From Lasioglossum baleicum (taxonomy: Eukaryota > Arthropoda > Insecta > Hymenoptera > Halictidae), in contig NC_134935.1 of NCBI RefSeq assembly GCF_051020765.1, forward strand, positions 18,167,579 through 18,231,578: DNA of 64,000 nt, in the 5' to 3' direction. Both the position numbers and the translations under genes were made by a program. Positions 1-12,447 of the stretch are shown here, in pieces. Every line of letters starts with the position of its first letter. Position 1 is the first letter of the stretch. The notes beneath the pieces are model-generated. The model saw nothing but the letters and a program-made list of their open reading frames with translations, did not search any database and had not been told where the DNA came from.

Positions 1-1275
1 CTTTTGGTCTGTGGCGCATTTAATCAGAAAAATTCGACAGTTTTGTTTATTTACGTAGCCACTACGTTGAAAATACGTGTCATCGCTGCAGATGATTTTC
101 TCCGAAAAATCACCATCAATTTGTTGATGCTCCAATATCTAATTGGCGAACGTACGGCACTGCGCATGGGCTGCTGGCTGCAGTTCTTGTGTCAATTGGA
201 TCTGGTAAGCTTGCAAAAGCAGATCTTCCGTCAAAATTGTTGAATAGTATCTCTATTATTAATTGTTACTTTTATATGAGAGAGAGTGTATAAAAGAAAT
301 ACTAGGCTTATTCTAAATATATTTTGTATATTTTCGATAAACTGGAGAAGGTCAAATACTTATGGACGGTAGCGTAATTTCTTAACGGACCGAAGATCGA
401 GAACGCGCGCGAAAATTGGATTGTCGATTAAAATGCGAGAAGCGTCGAGGAAAGTAATTCTTGCGCTCCTGGTGTTATATTCCACGACGACCGATTTTAC
501 GCTCTCCTGGCAGATACCCAAAGTTTTTCTATTAGAGCCAGGCGTCAAACCTGAGGAATGTGTCTTCTGCTAGGATAGGCCTACCGGCTGAACGATGCCC
601 GCGGCTACATTTCCATTCACACATCCTTCGTAATCTCCCAACGAACCATTGTGCCACTAACGCGCTATCCGGACCACTAAAAATGTGACTTCTTTCAGAG
701 AGAAATCGGTGAATGTGAACATTGACCCATGGTTCCGTTACCAACGATCTCCGAAATACTACCGTGGGCCGTGGGAGAGCACGTTAACGCCTCCATATTT
801 TCGTGAAATACTACACAAACACTTCACGAATCATTCAAATTGCTTTCGGTGAATAGCCGAAGCAGTTTTAACCCCAATAATTTAAGCCCGCCATTTTACT
901 CTTGTATATTTTGTGTGTGTCAGTTTTTCTCTTGTTTTCGTGCTAGTTTTTACACTCTATGCAATATAGGTTTTGCACTCCAAATTCTCCCTTTTCCAAG
1001 TCAATTTCAACTTTCTGCAAATCAATTTCCCCCTTCTGCAAATCAATTTCACCCATTAAGGATATTTAAAATTGATTAGCTATTTAGATTAACACTAAAC
1101 CTACCAAGCCTTAAAAGTAACCGCTACGTGTTAAAGAAAAAATTCCGCGAAATAATTTTCGTCAGGTATAGCTAAGGTCCACCTTAGTCTACACGGATTC
1201 TCGCTTCCTCACTCACGGATCCAGCTACACGGATCCGTCTTAACAGATCCGTTTCCTCAGATTCTGAACACGTTT

Positions 1276-1370
1276 CACGTGCCACGTGTGCCCGTGAAAC
1301 AGAAATACACGGGTATTAAAAATGATACGGATTGAGATCCGGATTCGTTTACTACACGTGTACCCGTGTA
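1276..1370. promoter_or_regulatory. E-box cluster inside a short inverted repeat region
   Basis: Three perfect CACGTG E-boxes occur at 1,276-1,281, 1,283-1,288 and 1,355-1,360. The 10-base inverted pair TACACGGGTA (1,306-1,315) and TACCCGTGTA (1,361-1,370) lies around them. CACGTG is the classic site for bHLH factors such as CLK/CYC and Myc/Max. No gene start is visible nearby, so a regulatory role is inference; the inverted pair could equally belong to a decayed transposon. Confidence 0.25.
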
Positions 1371-2182
1371 TTTGGATCCACGGGAAATAGGGATCTCTGC
1401 AAACAATCCTCGAGTAACACAACGTGGACGCTGTCAAGTCTAGGTCTAGATCGCCGTTGTCGATACAACCAAGAAAGCGTAAAGGATATGCTACACGGAA
1501 AGGAAATGCCAAGAAACGAGAGTACGAGGTGTGTTTCGATTGATATTTTGCAAGAGCTCGGCTGAAATCGCGGTAGAATCTCGTGCTTCTGTCGATTGGG
1601 CGACACAATAGACATTCTCGGGCAAGGTGTGCTTCGTTAATCAAGGTACACAGAGCCGAGTATGCGGGTAGACCGCTCATAGATCTCGCGTGCACAGGTG
1701 TAACGACAGGTGAACACACCTATATCTACCTGGATGAATGCGAGCGAATCGTTGCGCCAGTCGTGACGACAATAGAATCATTCCAAAATTCGAATTCTCG
1801 AGAAACATGTGGGACAACTGAAATAGCTTCACCATTAATAACCTATTACGAAAGATAAGAATTCCACGTCCATATCGGTAGAGTCCATAGCGATGCTCGT
1901 TTTCAATAAGACACGCGTAAAGAATACACGAGCAGAATAATGAATACAATACTGAAGAAACCGTCACGGCTTACGTAATATCGATTAAATACCCTGTGCT
2001 ATGAACCCAACAGAGATATTTATGGACGGAGGTGTGTGGCGCCGTAACAGCGCCGCAGCAGCGTAAAGGGTTAATTTTTTCCGAAGATCCTGTATCTTCT
2101 CAGAGTACGCGTACGAACGAAAGCGAGTTTACCGTTCGCTTCGAAGCGTGTTCGCCGCGGCAGCGCCGAGATATAGAACCGA

Positions 2183-2234
2183 TATCGATAGGCGACATTC
2201 GCGCCACGCGATTTGCATATGTGTATATGCAAAT
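2183..2234. promoter_or_regulatory. DRE-like site plus inverted octamer pair in a GC-rich patch
   Basis: TATCGATA, identical to the insect DRE (DREF-binding) core, is at 2,183-2,190. About 20 bases downstream, ATTTGCATAT (2,211-2,220) and ATATGCAAAT (2,225-2,234) form a perfect inverted pair around GTGT, each half containing an octamer (POU-type) site. The block lies in a GC-rich patch. I see no coding exon beside it, so promoter or enhancer function is only a possibility. Confidence 0.3.
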
Positions 2235-2547
2235 TCGTAGTAATACCGTCAATAGCACGCGATGTACGCGTTCGCAACACCACCGGGTAGAAACCCCATG
2301 GCCAGTTCTTGCGCCGCTGACTTGCCATACCATGCCGCGCCACGCCACAGCGCTTTTGACTACTGAAAAACACCATTCTTGCGTTATCGAGAAATGAGAA
2401 GGCGCATCCCCGCACCCTCGCAATCCTAGAAACGAGTGTGCGTTTCTACATCCTTTATAACCAAACTTTATATAACATTTTTCATGTATGTTCACTTGTA
2501 GATCATGCTCCTACAATCTTGCCGGAAAAGTAGGAAACACCCTGTAC

Positions 2548-2810
2548 ATTCCAACAAGATAATGCTGCAGTACATACTGCTAAAATTGTTAAGGAATATT
2601 TTTTAAATGAAAAGCGTGCTCACCCGACCTTAATATCATTGAAAATTGCTGGCCAATGCTTTCATAAATGCAAACATAAATGAATTAAAAACTTGCATTA
2701 CAACTGAATGGGAAAATTTAATTTAGACAAAAATTAAACAACTATATAATTCTTTACCTAAAAGGATGGTGGAAATCATAGAAAACAAAGGAGGTTCCAC
2801 ACATTATTAG
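2548..2810 (+). pseudogene. Broken Tc1-type transposase, C-terminal part
   Basis: Conceptual translation of the plus strand reads QQDNAAVHTAKIV followed by an HP-leading stretch, then after a frameshift KTCITTEWENL, a stop, and TKIKQLYNSLPKRMVEIIE up to GGSTHY and the final TAG. This is the C-terminal third of a Tc1/mariner-superfamily transposase: the QQDNA..H block carries the second catalytic Asp region, and the end is the usual 'LPKRM..II..KGG.T.Y' tail. At least one frameshift and an internal stop make it non-functional. The rest of the element is not recognisable. The matching terminal inverted repeats were not found by eye. Confidence 0.8.
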
Positions 2811-3174
2811 AAAAATATTGTTTGGTGTATATATTGTTATAAGAAATATGTATACTTTTGTTTCATGACACATATAGTTTTGTGTTGTATAAAATATATA
2901 TATATATATCTTTATTTTTCAAGTGTGCTATGATTTTGTTTGTGTCGGAATATGCGTTTCCCTTCCAATTAAGAGAACTCATTGAACTAAAGTGAATCAA
3001 TGTTCTGTTTTACATATTCGCAGAAGGTATGTTTTACACACTACACAGAGTTTCGACGCTAGCATAGTCTTAACACGAGAAATTAAAGATAGCACGCGTG
3101 TGCAACCTGTTTCTTTGGGAGTGTACCCCCTTAAGGGTTCGGGCAGGTGCACGAATTCGCGAGTAGTTATCACC

Positions 3175-3176
<2 letters not shown>

Positions 3177-3225
<49 letters not shown>
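3177..3225. repeat. (GA)n microsatellite
   Basis: About 24 uninterrupted GA units. It creates artificial long open frames (Arg-Glu runs on plus, Ser-Leu runs on minus) that should not be annotated as proteins. Confidence 0.95.
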
Positions 3226-3226
<1 letters not shown>

Positions 3227-3616
3227 AATCGACACCGTTGCCACAGCGGACGAAGATGGAGTGGCGCCAAATGTCGCGGATGCGATTCCCAGGGAGTCCC
3301 GACTGAATGACAAGTAAATCAAGCATATAATTGGAATTCAATTCGCACAGTGGCACAGATACACGGCATTAGAATTCCGCTTGCAGGCCTGGCCGTTGTA
3401 CGCTAGCTGTTTCGCTGCACACGTGTGCACGCGGCCGCATACAACGCGCGGTTACACGTGCACCTGCAAGCGCGTCAATTACATGGGGGCTGCAGGCGAT
3501 CCGTCTTCGGACGTTCCACGGTGCCCCGAGGAAAGTGCCGCGATACGAAACGCGAATCGCGTACCGTCGCGTCGAAGCGAAAACAGTAAGAATGCGCTAA
3601 CGAACGCGCGGAATCG

Positions 3617-3641
3617 GCACCGCACCGCACCGCACCGCACC
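3617..3641. repeat. (GCACC)5 tandem repeat
   Basis: Five exact copies of the pentamer GCACC in a GC-rich patch. Confidence 0.95.
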
Positions 3642-6520
3642 GCGTGCGAACGTAAGGACGCGATCGGCGATCGTAAATTATTGCCTACTTGAGCGCTCGA
3701 GAGCTGAAATATTGGCTGGTGTCGGGAGCCGAACGGATGGCAGACAGTGTTCGGGTTGGTCGCATGCCTGCCCGAAACTCGCGCAGAAGTGAACACGGTT
3801 GAATAGAGACCATTAATTGTCGGAGCAAACTGTAACTGCAACGTGTAACGTACATGTACGTCCGTACGGTAGAACGTCGATAGCGAGAGGTGTGAGGACC
3901 TAGGGACTTGCGAGCGAACCGTGTCCATCCGATTCTGTTCACGGATGTTTGGGGATGATCGCTTAGGATAACTGTACCGATTACTCCGGTATCACGCTTC
4001 GATCGTACTTTATTTTAATATCGTTCCTAATTTATCGTGAAATAATAACATGTGTAAGCATTTTATGTGTATAAGAATATCAAATAAAATCTGATTTTAT
4101 AAAAAACGTTGGAATCGAACCAGCGAAAGGCAGAAAAATACGCAACAATAGCTCAAATCGCACGATAGCAAGATGTCATTGGTTGCGAGAACTCTGCTCG
4201 AGGAAGAGGCAGAGGCGGCAGTGAGGGCGAGGGGTTGGGAGGGGGTGGGGTGCCACGGGGCTAGAGCCTAGAAGGTTAACAAAATCAATACCCCGGTGGG
4301 TGGCAGAGCTGGTGGTGTCGGCTTGCTGGGGGGCTAGGTCGGCCACTGACCTTTATCCAGGCCAACTGCATCATCCCCATTTCTACGCGCGCACGCACGC
4401 ACACACACGCGCACACACACAGAGCCGGGTCGTCTATTTTCACACGGCGAGCCATTTTTGCCGGATGAAAACAATCCGACCGAACGTTCGCGCAAGCTGC
4501 CGTTACCGACGAACGTCTCACCAGAAACGTGGTCTTGGTCATCTACAAATTGCGATCTCTAATTCTCCGAATGAAATATTCAATCGGCCCCCTTCATTTT
4601 CCCTGCCATGTTACATCGACTTCGTTATCGAACTCTTGCTTACTCTTTTATTTGTACCCTAACCTTCGGACGATGGGAGCTCGGTCCATTTTAGCAGAGC
4701 GTTGTGAACGTTCCATTTCAGTACTCAGTTTTCGGCAGCCATGTTATATTACTATAACAATGCTTTTTTTTACGCAGGATTTGGTGCTTTATGCGTATCC
4801 GAGGAAAAATAATAAACGCTCTTACCTGCCAAAAACGCTGAAAATCGCTGAACTTTAAACGCTCATTACTTTTGAACCAGTGGATTCTCACCGAAATCTA
4901 CAGGATTACATCTTAAAATGTTAAAAATCTTTGGTTTCCGGAGATGAAGTTTCTTATCAATTGCAGTTTCTCCAAATCTATAGTGCACATAATTTAGTAA
5001 GTCAATGCTTCTAGTAGTTGAAACAAGGTCAAGTTGTTTGGCCCAATTTCCAAAAAGATATTCTGATTTAATCCTTCGAGGACGACGGCGATCGTCATTT
5101 TCTTTCTCTATGATAGATATTGTTATTATGTTAAGGATGTTGCTGCAATCATTTGGTGATTCAGACCAGATATTTTCCGTGATCATGTTGAAATTCTAGA
5201 AAATTGTACTGTCGGTATTGTACCACTGTAATTGTAGTGTCGGCGATAGCAATTTATTGAAGGCATACGCAAAGTTTGATAATCATCGGTACTTGAATAC
5301 TTTGAACACCTCGCGCGCTGCGCATTACCTCTCCGAAATTGTTTCAACTTTGTCCAATACGGAAATTCGACTATGCCTTAGGAAATGCAAAAGAAAGTCG
5401 ATCTTTTCAAAGGTCTAAAGTAGAATAGCCCGTTAAGACGAATCATTAGGCGCCTCTGTTCCGGGAAAGCAAATTGGCGCGACTCTCGGACAAGTTCTGC
5501 AGAACATTACACATTTAACCATTAAGGATCATTTAAACGAAACGAAATGGAACTTCCGTGAGCGAAATTGGAACGTCGCGATGCAGTCGCAAAAATTCTT
5601 GACGTCCGCGCATAGCCTTTCCCGTCTCCTGCATCCCGATCAGGAAACTCGATATGTACATATTTGACATTATTTCCAATCTGTGTTATAAACTTATGAA
5701 TACTAACTTTTTAATATTGACACTTTTATAAAGACCATAAATTTTTAATATTGGACCACACGACCTGGATTTGGAACTGATAGTTAGTAAATATCACCTA
5801 AATAAATTTTAATACAATTGCAATACGTTGGATAATTACTTCCATGCCTGTGATCACTTTTGAAATAACATTACTTGAAATATCATTTTAAAATAATTGT
5901 TTTAACAGATAAATTGCTCTTCAAAATTATATATTAGCTAACCAGATTATCAGGTTTTGAAGTAACAGTATGTATTTAAAATAAGGGTGCGAAGTAAATG
6001 ATTTGAAATATTTATTTCTTATCCTGCCCAGATCTTTCACGAAAAAGTTCATATCTCTATTCTATTCGGAATCATCTGTTTCGGTGAAGTGACAAATTTT
6101 CCGCAGCACATATTTTGAATAACCTCCGCGTATCTCGAAAATGTATCGCCAGCCTGTCGACCGTAACAAACGAAACGTGTGAACGCGAAGTACAGGCACG
6201 GTGGACGAAGTTTGTTGCGAGGGAGGATAAATTGCGATACTCGACGAACCGAACGGTCAAACAGGCACCGTTCGTACGCTGGAATGAAACATTTATGCCA
6301 GGATAAATGATTCCGCGCCGAGGACGAATCACCGATGCGAACCGTTTCACGATAGGGAGCATGAAATATGAAAGTTCATTAACATAACGCGATACAATGC
6401 GACAGAGAGAAAGAGAACGATCGGTTAAAACGAGAGACGACACATTAACATTTTTTGCCGGCGTGAATTAGCATGCTACACACCGGTGACCAGCGAAGCT
6501 GGTGATTTAGGCCAATGATC

Positions 6521-6540
6521 GACGACGACGACGACGACGA
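6521..6540. repeat. (GAC)n trinucleotide run
   Basis: Six to seven exact GAC units, with the preceding bases continuing the pattern. Confidence 0.9.
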
Positions 6541-8254
6541 TGGCGGTCGTCCTTGTTCTAGCCATGTTGTCCTGTCGACGACTGAACCGTCCACGTGACC
6601 CGCTTTTTTCTAGGATGTCAGACGAACTATTCTCTCTCTCTCTCTCCATCTATCTGTATGTATACGTGTGCGTGGCTCTCTGTTTCATTTAGAAATCCAC
6701 ACATGCGAGAGACCCGAATAGAAACCGTTTCATTGACGGATTCCGCTTACGGATAACGCGACGTTGTTAACGTTAACAGGGAAACGCGGGGACAGCCGAG
6801 ACCAGCGGGGATCATCGAGTTCGCGGAAACTGTTAGCGCAACCTACGAATGCTAATAATGATGTAACCGAGCATGATCCTGCATATCGAATCAACTGGCG
6901 ATCGGCCGATGCAACAATATCGGCGCCTCGAGAAGTTCAGAGCAGCGTCGCCAGATTAACAATTGACTCCCCACTCTACTTTCCCCTTCTATGACGCTAT
7001 TCCCCACTCTTCCGCCACGGCCCGGTCACGTGACGCATTTCGTCCCCGTCGTGCATGTCTCGCAATGTCACGTGACTAATCTGCTACCAGCCAGGATGCC
7101 ACGACCAGCATAAAACTGGAGTGAAATAGAAATGTATTTTAACAGCATTCTTAAATTCTTCTAATGTGTTTACTATTTTGAATTACACTTACTCTCTGCT
7201 CTGTCTAGTAATCACTATGTGTGACCCGTGTGTGAACGGCCCAAAGAAAATGATACGGCGAAGGATTAACTGCTTTCACGTACAACGCATGTATTATTGT
7301 GTCTCTCTCTCTCTCTCGTCGATCTTTATTTTAAAAAATTATTTCGAGTGGACTGTGGACTGATTTCATGAATTGATAGAGACCTAGTACCTAATCAAGA
7401 ACTAGATACGAGGTGGCTAGGACAGGTGAGAACCTTAGCTTGTTTCTAATTGTGTTTTATCACGAGCAGCTCGAGCGAAGCAGTACGGTAGATAAAATTG
7501 CAAGGAATAAACTAATGTAGGGTATTGTAAATTGCGTTCGTGTTTGATGCACGATTGCCAGCGAGGTTCAGTGAACGGGACATCGCTCTACAATAACGAT
7601 AAGGGCCCTGCATATGCACCGCGGGATCGCATCTGCTAATAGAGTAGGGTGACGCGGACAGTCTTGTTCCTCGATGATGAAACAAATGAAAAGACACAGC
7701 CAAGATGATCAAGATGAAGACAAATGGTTCGCGGTACTAGGCTCTCCGATCTCCTAAAAGTAACGCGAGTCAAATCAGCGGAACGAATCGAACTGTCTCC
7801 GAGTGTAATAGTCGATAACATGGTAAATTCATAAGAATCGATGCACGACGAGCAACGAGCGACGACCTCGTTCCGTTTATAATACGACCGCAACTGTACG
7901 CTTCGAATCCGCAACACCGAGATCTCGCTCGTTCTTTATCTCCTTCTCGAGACTATACCGATAATTAATATTCATTATTACCACGCTTATACATTAACTT
8001 GCCGTGTTGTTGTATGCGTCAGATCTTCAAATCGAATTTTAAACCTCTTCCCACAGTCCAATCTCGCTGAAACCAATGCTTCCAATCGCTTACGAAACAT
8101 CAGATCGTTTGGTACAATTATAAAAAAGTTATTAAATAAAATCATGACCATTAGTGACTATAAAAATAAAAGCGTAAACTATATTAACGTAATCTTCGTG
8201 GGTTTTCTACCGTACTCGGTTGCAAGAAACAGGGGCCACCTATTTAGACATTCT

Positions 8255-8387
8255 TTTCTTCTTCTAATTATCTCTTATACAGTTGAACTTAACACACTGA
8301 CGTCCTTAAATCTTTTTCATATGTTCACTGCTTTAAATTGTACTACCTATGTTTCTTATAAATGCATAAAGCCCGCAGTCTAATGAT
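8255..8387 (-). repeat. Partial copy of the GACTGCGG MITE family
   Basis: Contains the family's diagnostic blocks in reverse orientation: TTCTTCTAATTATCT, TTTAAATTGTA, AAATGCATAAA and the terminal CCCGCAGTCTA. Compare the complete copy at 43,196-43,391. The left end is degraded. The family has TA target duplications, consistent with a Tc1/mariner-type MITE. Confidence 0.7.
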
Positions 8388-9032
8388 AATAGACGGTCGA
8401 TTAGTTTGATCGAATGATTTTCGTCACGATAGACTGTGCATCTCGCTGAAAATGGACTGCTTTTGGGTAATCGGACTGGCGTGGTCGGTCTCCTCTTTCG
8501 AAAAATAAGTCACAGCTTCGAAACCGTAGATCCAATACGATCTAGATGATTCCCGCGACCAGGATAGGAATGTTCGCACGAAAGATCGACTGGTATTCCG
8601 CGCGGTCGTTCGGCTGGTCGCCAGCCTACGCGGAATCGCCGATTAGCCAATTCCAGTCGATGCAAATGACGCACGATCGTACGACCGCCACTTCCGACGT
8701 ACATATTATGTAGATATTCGGCGAACGGAAATTTCGGCGTAGAAAGCTGGTCGCGTAGCGTCGGCGTCGGCGTCCGCTCGATGGTGTATGCGCCTCGCCC
8801 CTAGGCCGTTTTGCGTTTCAAATTCGCGCGCTGTGATTCACTCCGCGCGGCTAGAACGGTTCCAGAAGAAGCGGTGCCAGTGCCAGAACTTCGCGGAATC
8901 CTTGAATTTTTAAGGCCGGTGTACGCGGACTTCCGTGAACCGATAGATCGGTCGAAACGTGAACCGCATTTTGCCAAACATTCGAGCCGCTTGAACTTTT
9001 CAGGAAAACTCAAAGGGCTATGGTCAGGGGCA

Positions 9033-9150
9033 TTAACCCTTGTGTAGCCAACCCAGTTACTACATTTCTTTCAAGAATGCTTTAATGTACTTCTAATAAT
9101 GTTAGAAAGTTTCTCTGAATATTCTTTGCTTGCTAATACTACATCTCCCC
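9033..9150. repeat. Degraded copy of the TTAA-CCCTTxTGTAGCC MITE
   Basis: Begins TTAACCCTTGTGTAGCCAAC and carries the internal GAATATTCTTTGCTTGCTAAT block also seen in the complete element at 16,264-16,432. The right terminus is not recognisable. Confidence 0.6.
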
Positions 9151-9489
9151 CGATCAAGAGGTGTAGATTCATCCCTAGAACGACGACCATTACTTTTTAT
9201 ATACCCTGTACATCCGTTTCACAGTGTTTTTGTTTGTTTGAGGTATATTGATGAATGTACATTTTCCAGGCAAACTAATGGGATGAAATGATAGGACGTG
9301 TGTGAATATTATTCAAGCAAAGTATTCAGGAATTCAGTTACTCAGGAAACGAAGAAAATGGGAGTAGAACCAATATTCTCACTACACTCACTTTACGACT
9401 CCGTTACGTAGAGAGAAAGCTCTTAAATACATCAAACTAAATTGTACCTAAACATGTAAAAATGCATAATTCCATATCTGAAACATGTC

Positions 9490-9552
9490 AGGTCGTTAAG
9501 TATGAAACTTGACAAATGCGTTTTATTTGTCAAGTTTCATACTTAATGACCT
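9490..9552. repeat. Short perfect-stem hairpin (MITE-like)
   Basis: Arms of 28 bases (9,490-9,517 and 9,525-9,552) pair with a single mismatch around a 7-base loop. A further partial copy of one arm end (TAATGACCTAAT) follows at about 9,567. The stem is nearly perfect and the arm end is duplicated, which points to a tiny foldback transposon rather than a conserved microRNA, though that was not tested. Confidence 0.6.
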
Positions 9553-10440
9553 AATTTTAATAATTAATGACCTAATAATAATTTTTATCGGCCATTTCGG
9601 ACGAGTGTACGGATCCCATGAAAACAATGTGCTTACGTTGTTTTTTCGCGTTCGTTAACCGAGAGAAAAAAGATCGTACACGGTCGAAAGGGAAACCCGT
9701 TGGCCCGTTTAACGCGCGTTCATCGTTTAATTACGCAAAGAAATAATTAAGTTATTTTCCGCATGCAACCAACTGAACCGCTAATTAGGCATAACAGCAC
9801 GCAACTCAAACACAAGAACCGCAGCGCGTGTGAGTACATACTACATACTCGTCCCGCGGCCACACTTATTTACCGCACGTAGATCTCTTTCGCTCCGGGA
9901 TTTCAACGTCGTCTCGTGAAGGATATTCGCACATCCTTACATTTATTAACAGCGTACGGTATTTTCCGCGAATGTGTTCGCGTCGTCGAAAAGATCGTTC
10001 AAACGATGTCCATTTCGTCTGTTTCCGAGACGAGAGACGCCTCTCGAGCGAAAGAAAAATTGGAATCGCAATGCTCTGTCCCCTTAGCAGCGAGAACGAG
10101 GCTCGCTTACGAAGCGAAGCAACTGAAAAGCCAGTAGCGCTACAACATATTTATCCAGACAGCGGACAAACATACTAGCTCGAGTATACCTGGTACCTTT
10201 TCAGTTTCGTACACTTCGAAAGACATACGACACACGCGTAGCTTGCATACGAATGTACCAACACTGATCTGACCGATCTCGATCGAACTTTTTCAACGTT
10301 CGCATCTACGCTAAAAATCGACGGACACGCGATCAACTAATGTGCAGTTATTTAGAAGATGTTTCACGTGTCAATGACGAGCTCCCATGGTCCAAAGTGG
10401 AAACGTCCGTACCAGGAATCGTATGCGCATGTGACAATAT

Positions 10441-11045
10441 ACAGGGTGAGTCACCTAACGTTATCACCTCAAATATCTTTGTTGTTTTCCAAGATACATT
10501 AAATGTCTTCTAGTGCAGTCAATAAATGCTCATAAGGGGAGTGTAGAGGGAAATGGAAGGAACACAATTTTTAACTTTGGGACTTTGTTCGGACTAGTCT
10601 GGACTAGTCCCTACACCTAGGAGGTGAGCGGGGTGCAGGGGGGGCACGTAGAAGGTCCCCTTTTTCGGTTTTCCGTTTATATCTCGGAAACTATGTGTCC
10701 TAGCGATAAGACCATTCTATACAAAATTAAAGCTGACAATACTATGTGCCATAAGATTGATTTCATTCAGTTTTTCGCTATCTCGCATAGTTTCCTAGAT
10801 ATCCGGGCTCGAAATTCACTAATTGTAAAAAAGAAGAGCCTTATTTGACCAGCTAACTCTTCAGCACAATTAGTGAACTTTGACCGCGGATATCTCGGAA
10901 ACTATGCGTCCTAGAGATAAGATCATTCTATACAAAATTAAAGCTGACAAAATGTGCCACAAAATTGATTGGATTCAGTTTTTCGCTATCTCGGAAACTA
11001 TGCGAAATAGATATAACGTAATCAAAACCAAAGATATAACTTTTT
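10441..11045. repeat. Repeat element with an internal duplicated module
   Basis: Starts at ACAGGGTGAGTCACC. Two copies of a ~120-base module follow (about 10,678-10,800 and 10,890-11,010). Both read TATCTCGGAAACTATG, then CATTCTATACAAAATTAAAG, then ATTCAGTTTTTCGCTATCTCG. A third partial copy of the last block is inverted at 10,790-10,806. I do not recognise the family; it is non-coding. Confidence 0.6.
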
Positions 11046-12447
11046 TCAGGTAGTTACATATAAGAATTAAGGAAGTGTCCACATACTTGTGAGCAGCAGT
11101 TGTACACATGCGTATACATATTGTCAAAGGCCTAAGGGAAAAAGCGTAGGGGTGCTCGCCGCCGAGGACTAGGAGAATGGCGTAGTAGAAGGGGTAAGGT
11201 AAAGTAGGAGACAAGTCCTGATCTGGAGACTCTGGGCGACACTGGTTGCATACAAAACTTACCTCGTCGCAAATCGGCAAGCAAGCAGCAGACCGTCGCT
11301 GGTCGTGACAACACGACGATCGTCGCATTCCCTTGCACCGCGTTGTCCCGGTCTTCCTCGCCCCGTTCATTCATTCCTCCCCCTCGTCCTCCTCTTCTTC
11401 CTCGTCGTCTGTCCACGCGACTTCGTTGTTTGTCCCGTGGCTGACGTTCGGTGTCCGCATCATTAACAAACGACACACCATAGTTACCCGCGATAATATT
11501 CCGCGCGACGTTCCACTCAGTGTTCAGACCGGAGAAAATGTGATATCATTATCGGACACGACGGCGAAACGGAACGTCTCATCCACGTGACAGAAATCGT
11601 CGCCATTCGCGGCTTGTTTACGTCGCGTTGAAGTTCGCGATGCAACGGAAACGGCCACAGTAAAATATCGATCATCGAAACACGAAACGACCTGTTCACC
11701 GGAAACGACAACTAGCTACACTTGTATTCATCGCTTGTCAGTTCTGTTATTCGTTTGTTTGAAAATGCTGGTCCGTGCGATATCCATACAACAATCGTAA
11801 ATGAAATTGTGATTGTACTCATTCTGGAATCGATGCTATTTATAATTGTTTTCTTTATTACAGATGTCAGTATCTATTACGATAACTTTAGATATAATCG
11901 ATGTTTTATACTATTACGCTTGTCGGAACACACCCACTCCAAATTCAATTACACACGCAGAACCTTTTCTATCGCTACCGAATCTTCATTACCGCAACAA
12001 CAACCGAGATTTTCATCCGTGAACAGAACTAAATATCGTGCAGTCGATTCTAATTTATACACGATTGTCTTGCCGTCGAACCAGAGTGAACGAGAGTCGA
12101 CGCGCCGTTTAGCGTGTTATTATCGCGATTGTTTACACCCGCAAAGACACGGCCGAGAGAAAAATAGTCTCGTGGGTATACCGAAAGATCGCGCTACTCT
12201 TCGAGTCTGGTGCACCTAGGCGGCGCGACGTGAACGTGGTATACAATGAACAGGCTTTGTAGGTATGTATCAGTATGTATGCTCCTACCAACGGGGACAG
12301 ACTGGGTAATAAATAATTGTAAATAATGTAAATAAGCAACACACGTGCTGATCAACGTGCTGATGCTAACCTCTAGTTTTATTTGTCGCCTGACTGCTGT
12401 CAGTTGGCAGTGGTGCTGACTGCGCCATCTGCGGGAGTGCTAGGGAG

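Larger units (their letters stand above)
1..2547. other. Gene-free stretch, left end
   Basis: I see no protein gene here. Open frames are short, overlap on both strands and show no recognisable family. Around 1,089 a TTAACACTA motif followed by ACCTACC matches the end of a TTAA-type MITE family seen complete at 41,272-41,602, so a fragment of that family is likely. Bases about 2,030-2,360 are clearly richer in G+C than their surroundings. This could be part of a large intron or intergenic space; the sequence does not decide. Confidence 0.5.
2811..9489. other. Gene-poor stretch with microsatellites
   Basis: No supported gene. It holds a GA tract (3,177-3,225), a GCACC pentamer array (3,617-3,641), CA/CG-rich dinucleotide runs (about 4,386-4,420), an ACG trinucleotide run (6,521-6,540) and CT runs near 6,632 and 7,300. 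Relics of MITE families lie near 7,100-7,210, 8,255-8,387 and 9,033-9,150. Bases 3,380-3,950 and 8,500-8,820 are GC-richer but their open frames overlap on opposite strands and look like chance ORFs. Confidence 0.5.

Noticed and set aside
1240..1719. 159-codon minus-strand ORF
   Set aside because: Overlaps other long frames on both strands, shows no domain, and lies in repeat-like sequence with inverted pieces.
2992..3356. Overlapping ORFs of 66-119 codons on both strands around 3,200
   Set aside because: They exist only because the GA microsatellite has no stop codons; the products are Arg-Glu or Ser-Leu runs.
3381..3942. ORFs of 85-149 codons in a GC-rich patch
   Set aside because: Open frames in several phases on both strands, as expected in GC-rich DNA; contains a pentamer array and no family signature.
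4081..4150. Possible tRNA T-arm (TTCGATTCCAACG on the minus strand)
   Set aside because: The T stem has a mismatch and no acceptor, D or anticodon stems can be found at the right distance.
9490..9552. Hairpin as a microRNA precursor
   Set aside because: The stem is too perfect and a piece of the arm is repeated next to it, as in a MITE; no known insect microRNA seed was recognised.
11132..11590. ORFs with Ser- and Arg/Gly-rich runs
   Set aside because: Derived from a TCC/CTC-rich simple-sequence tract; no splice context or family.
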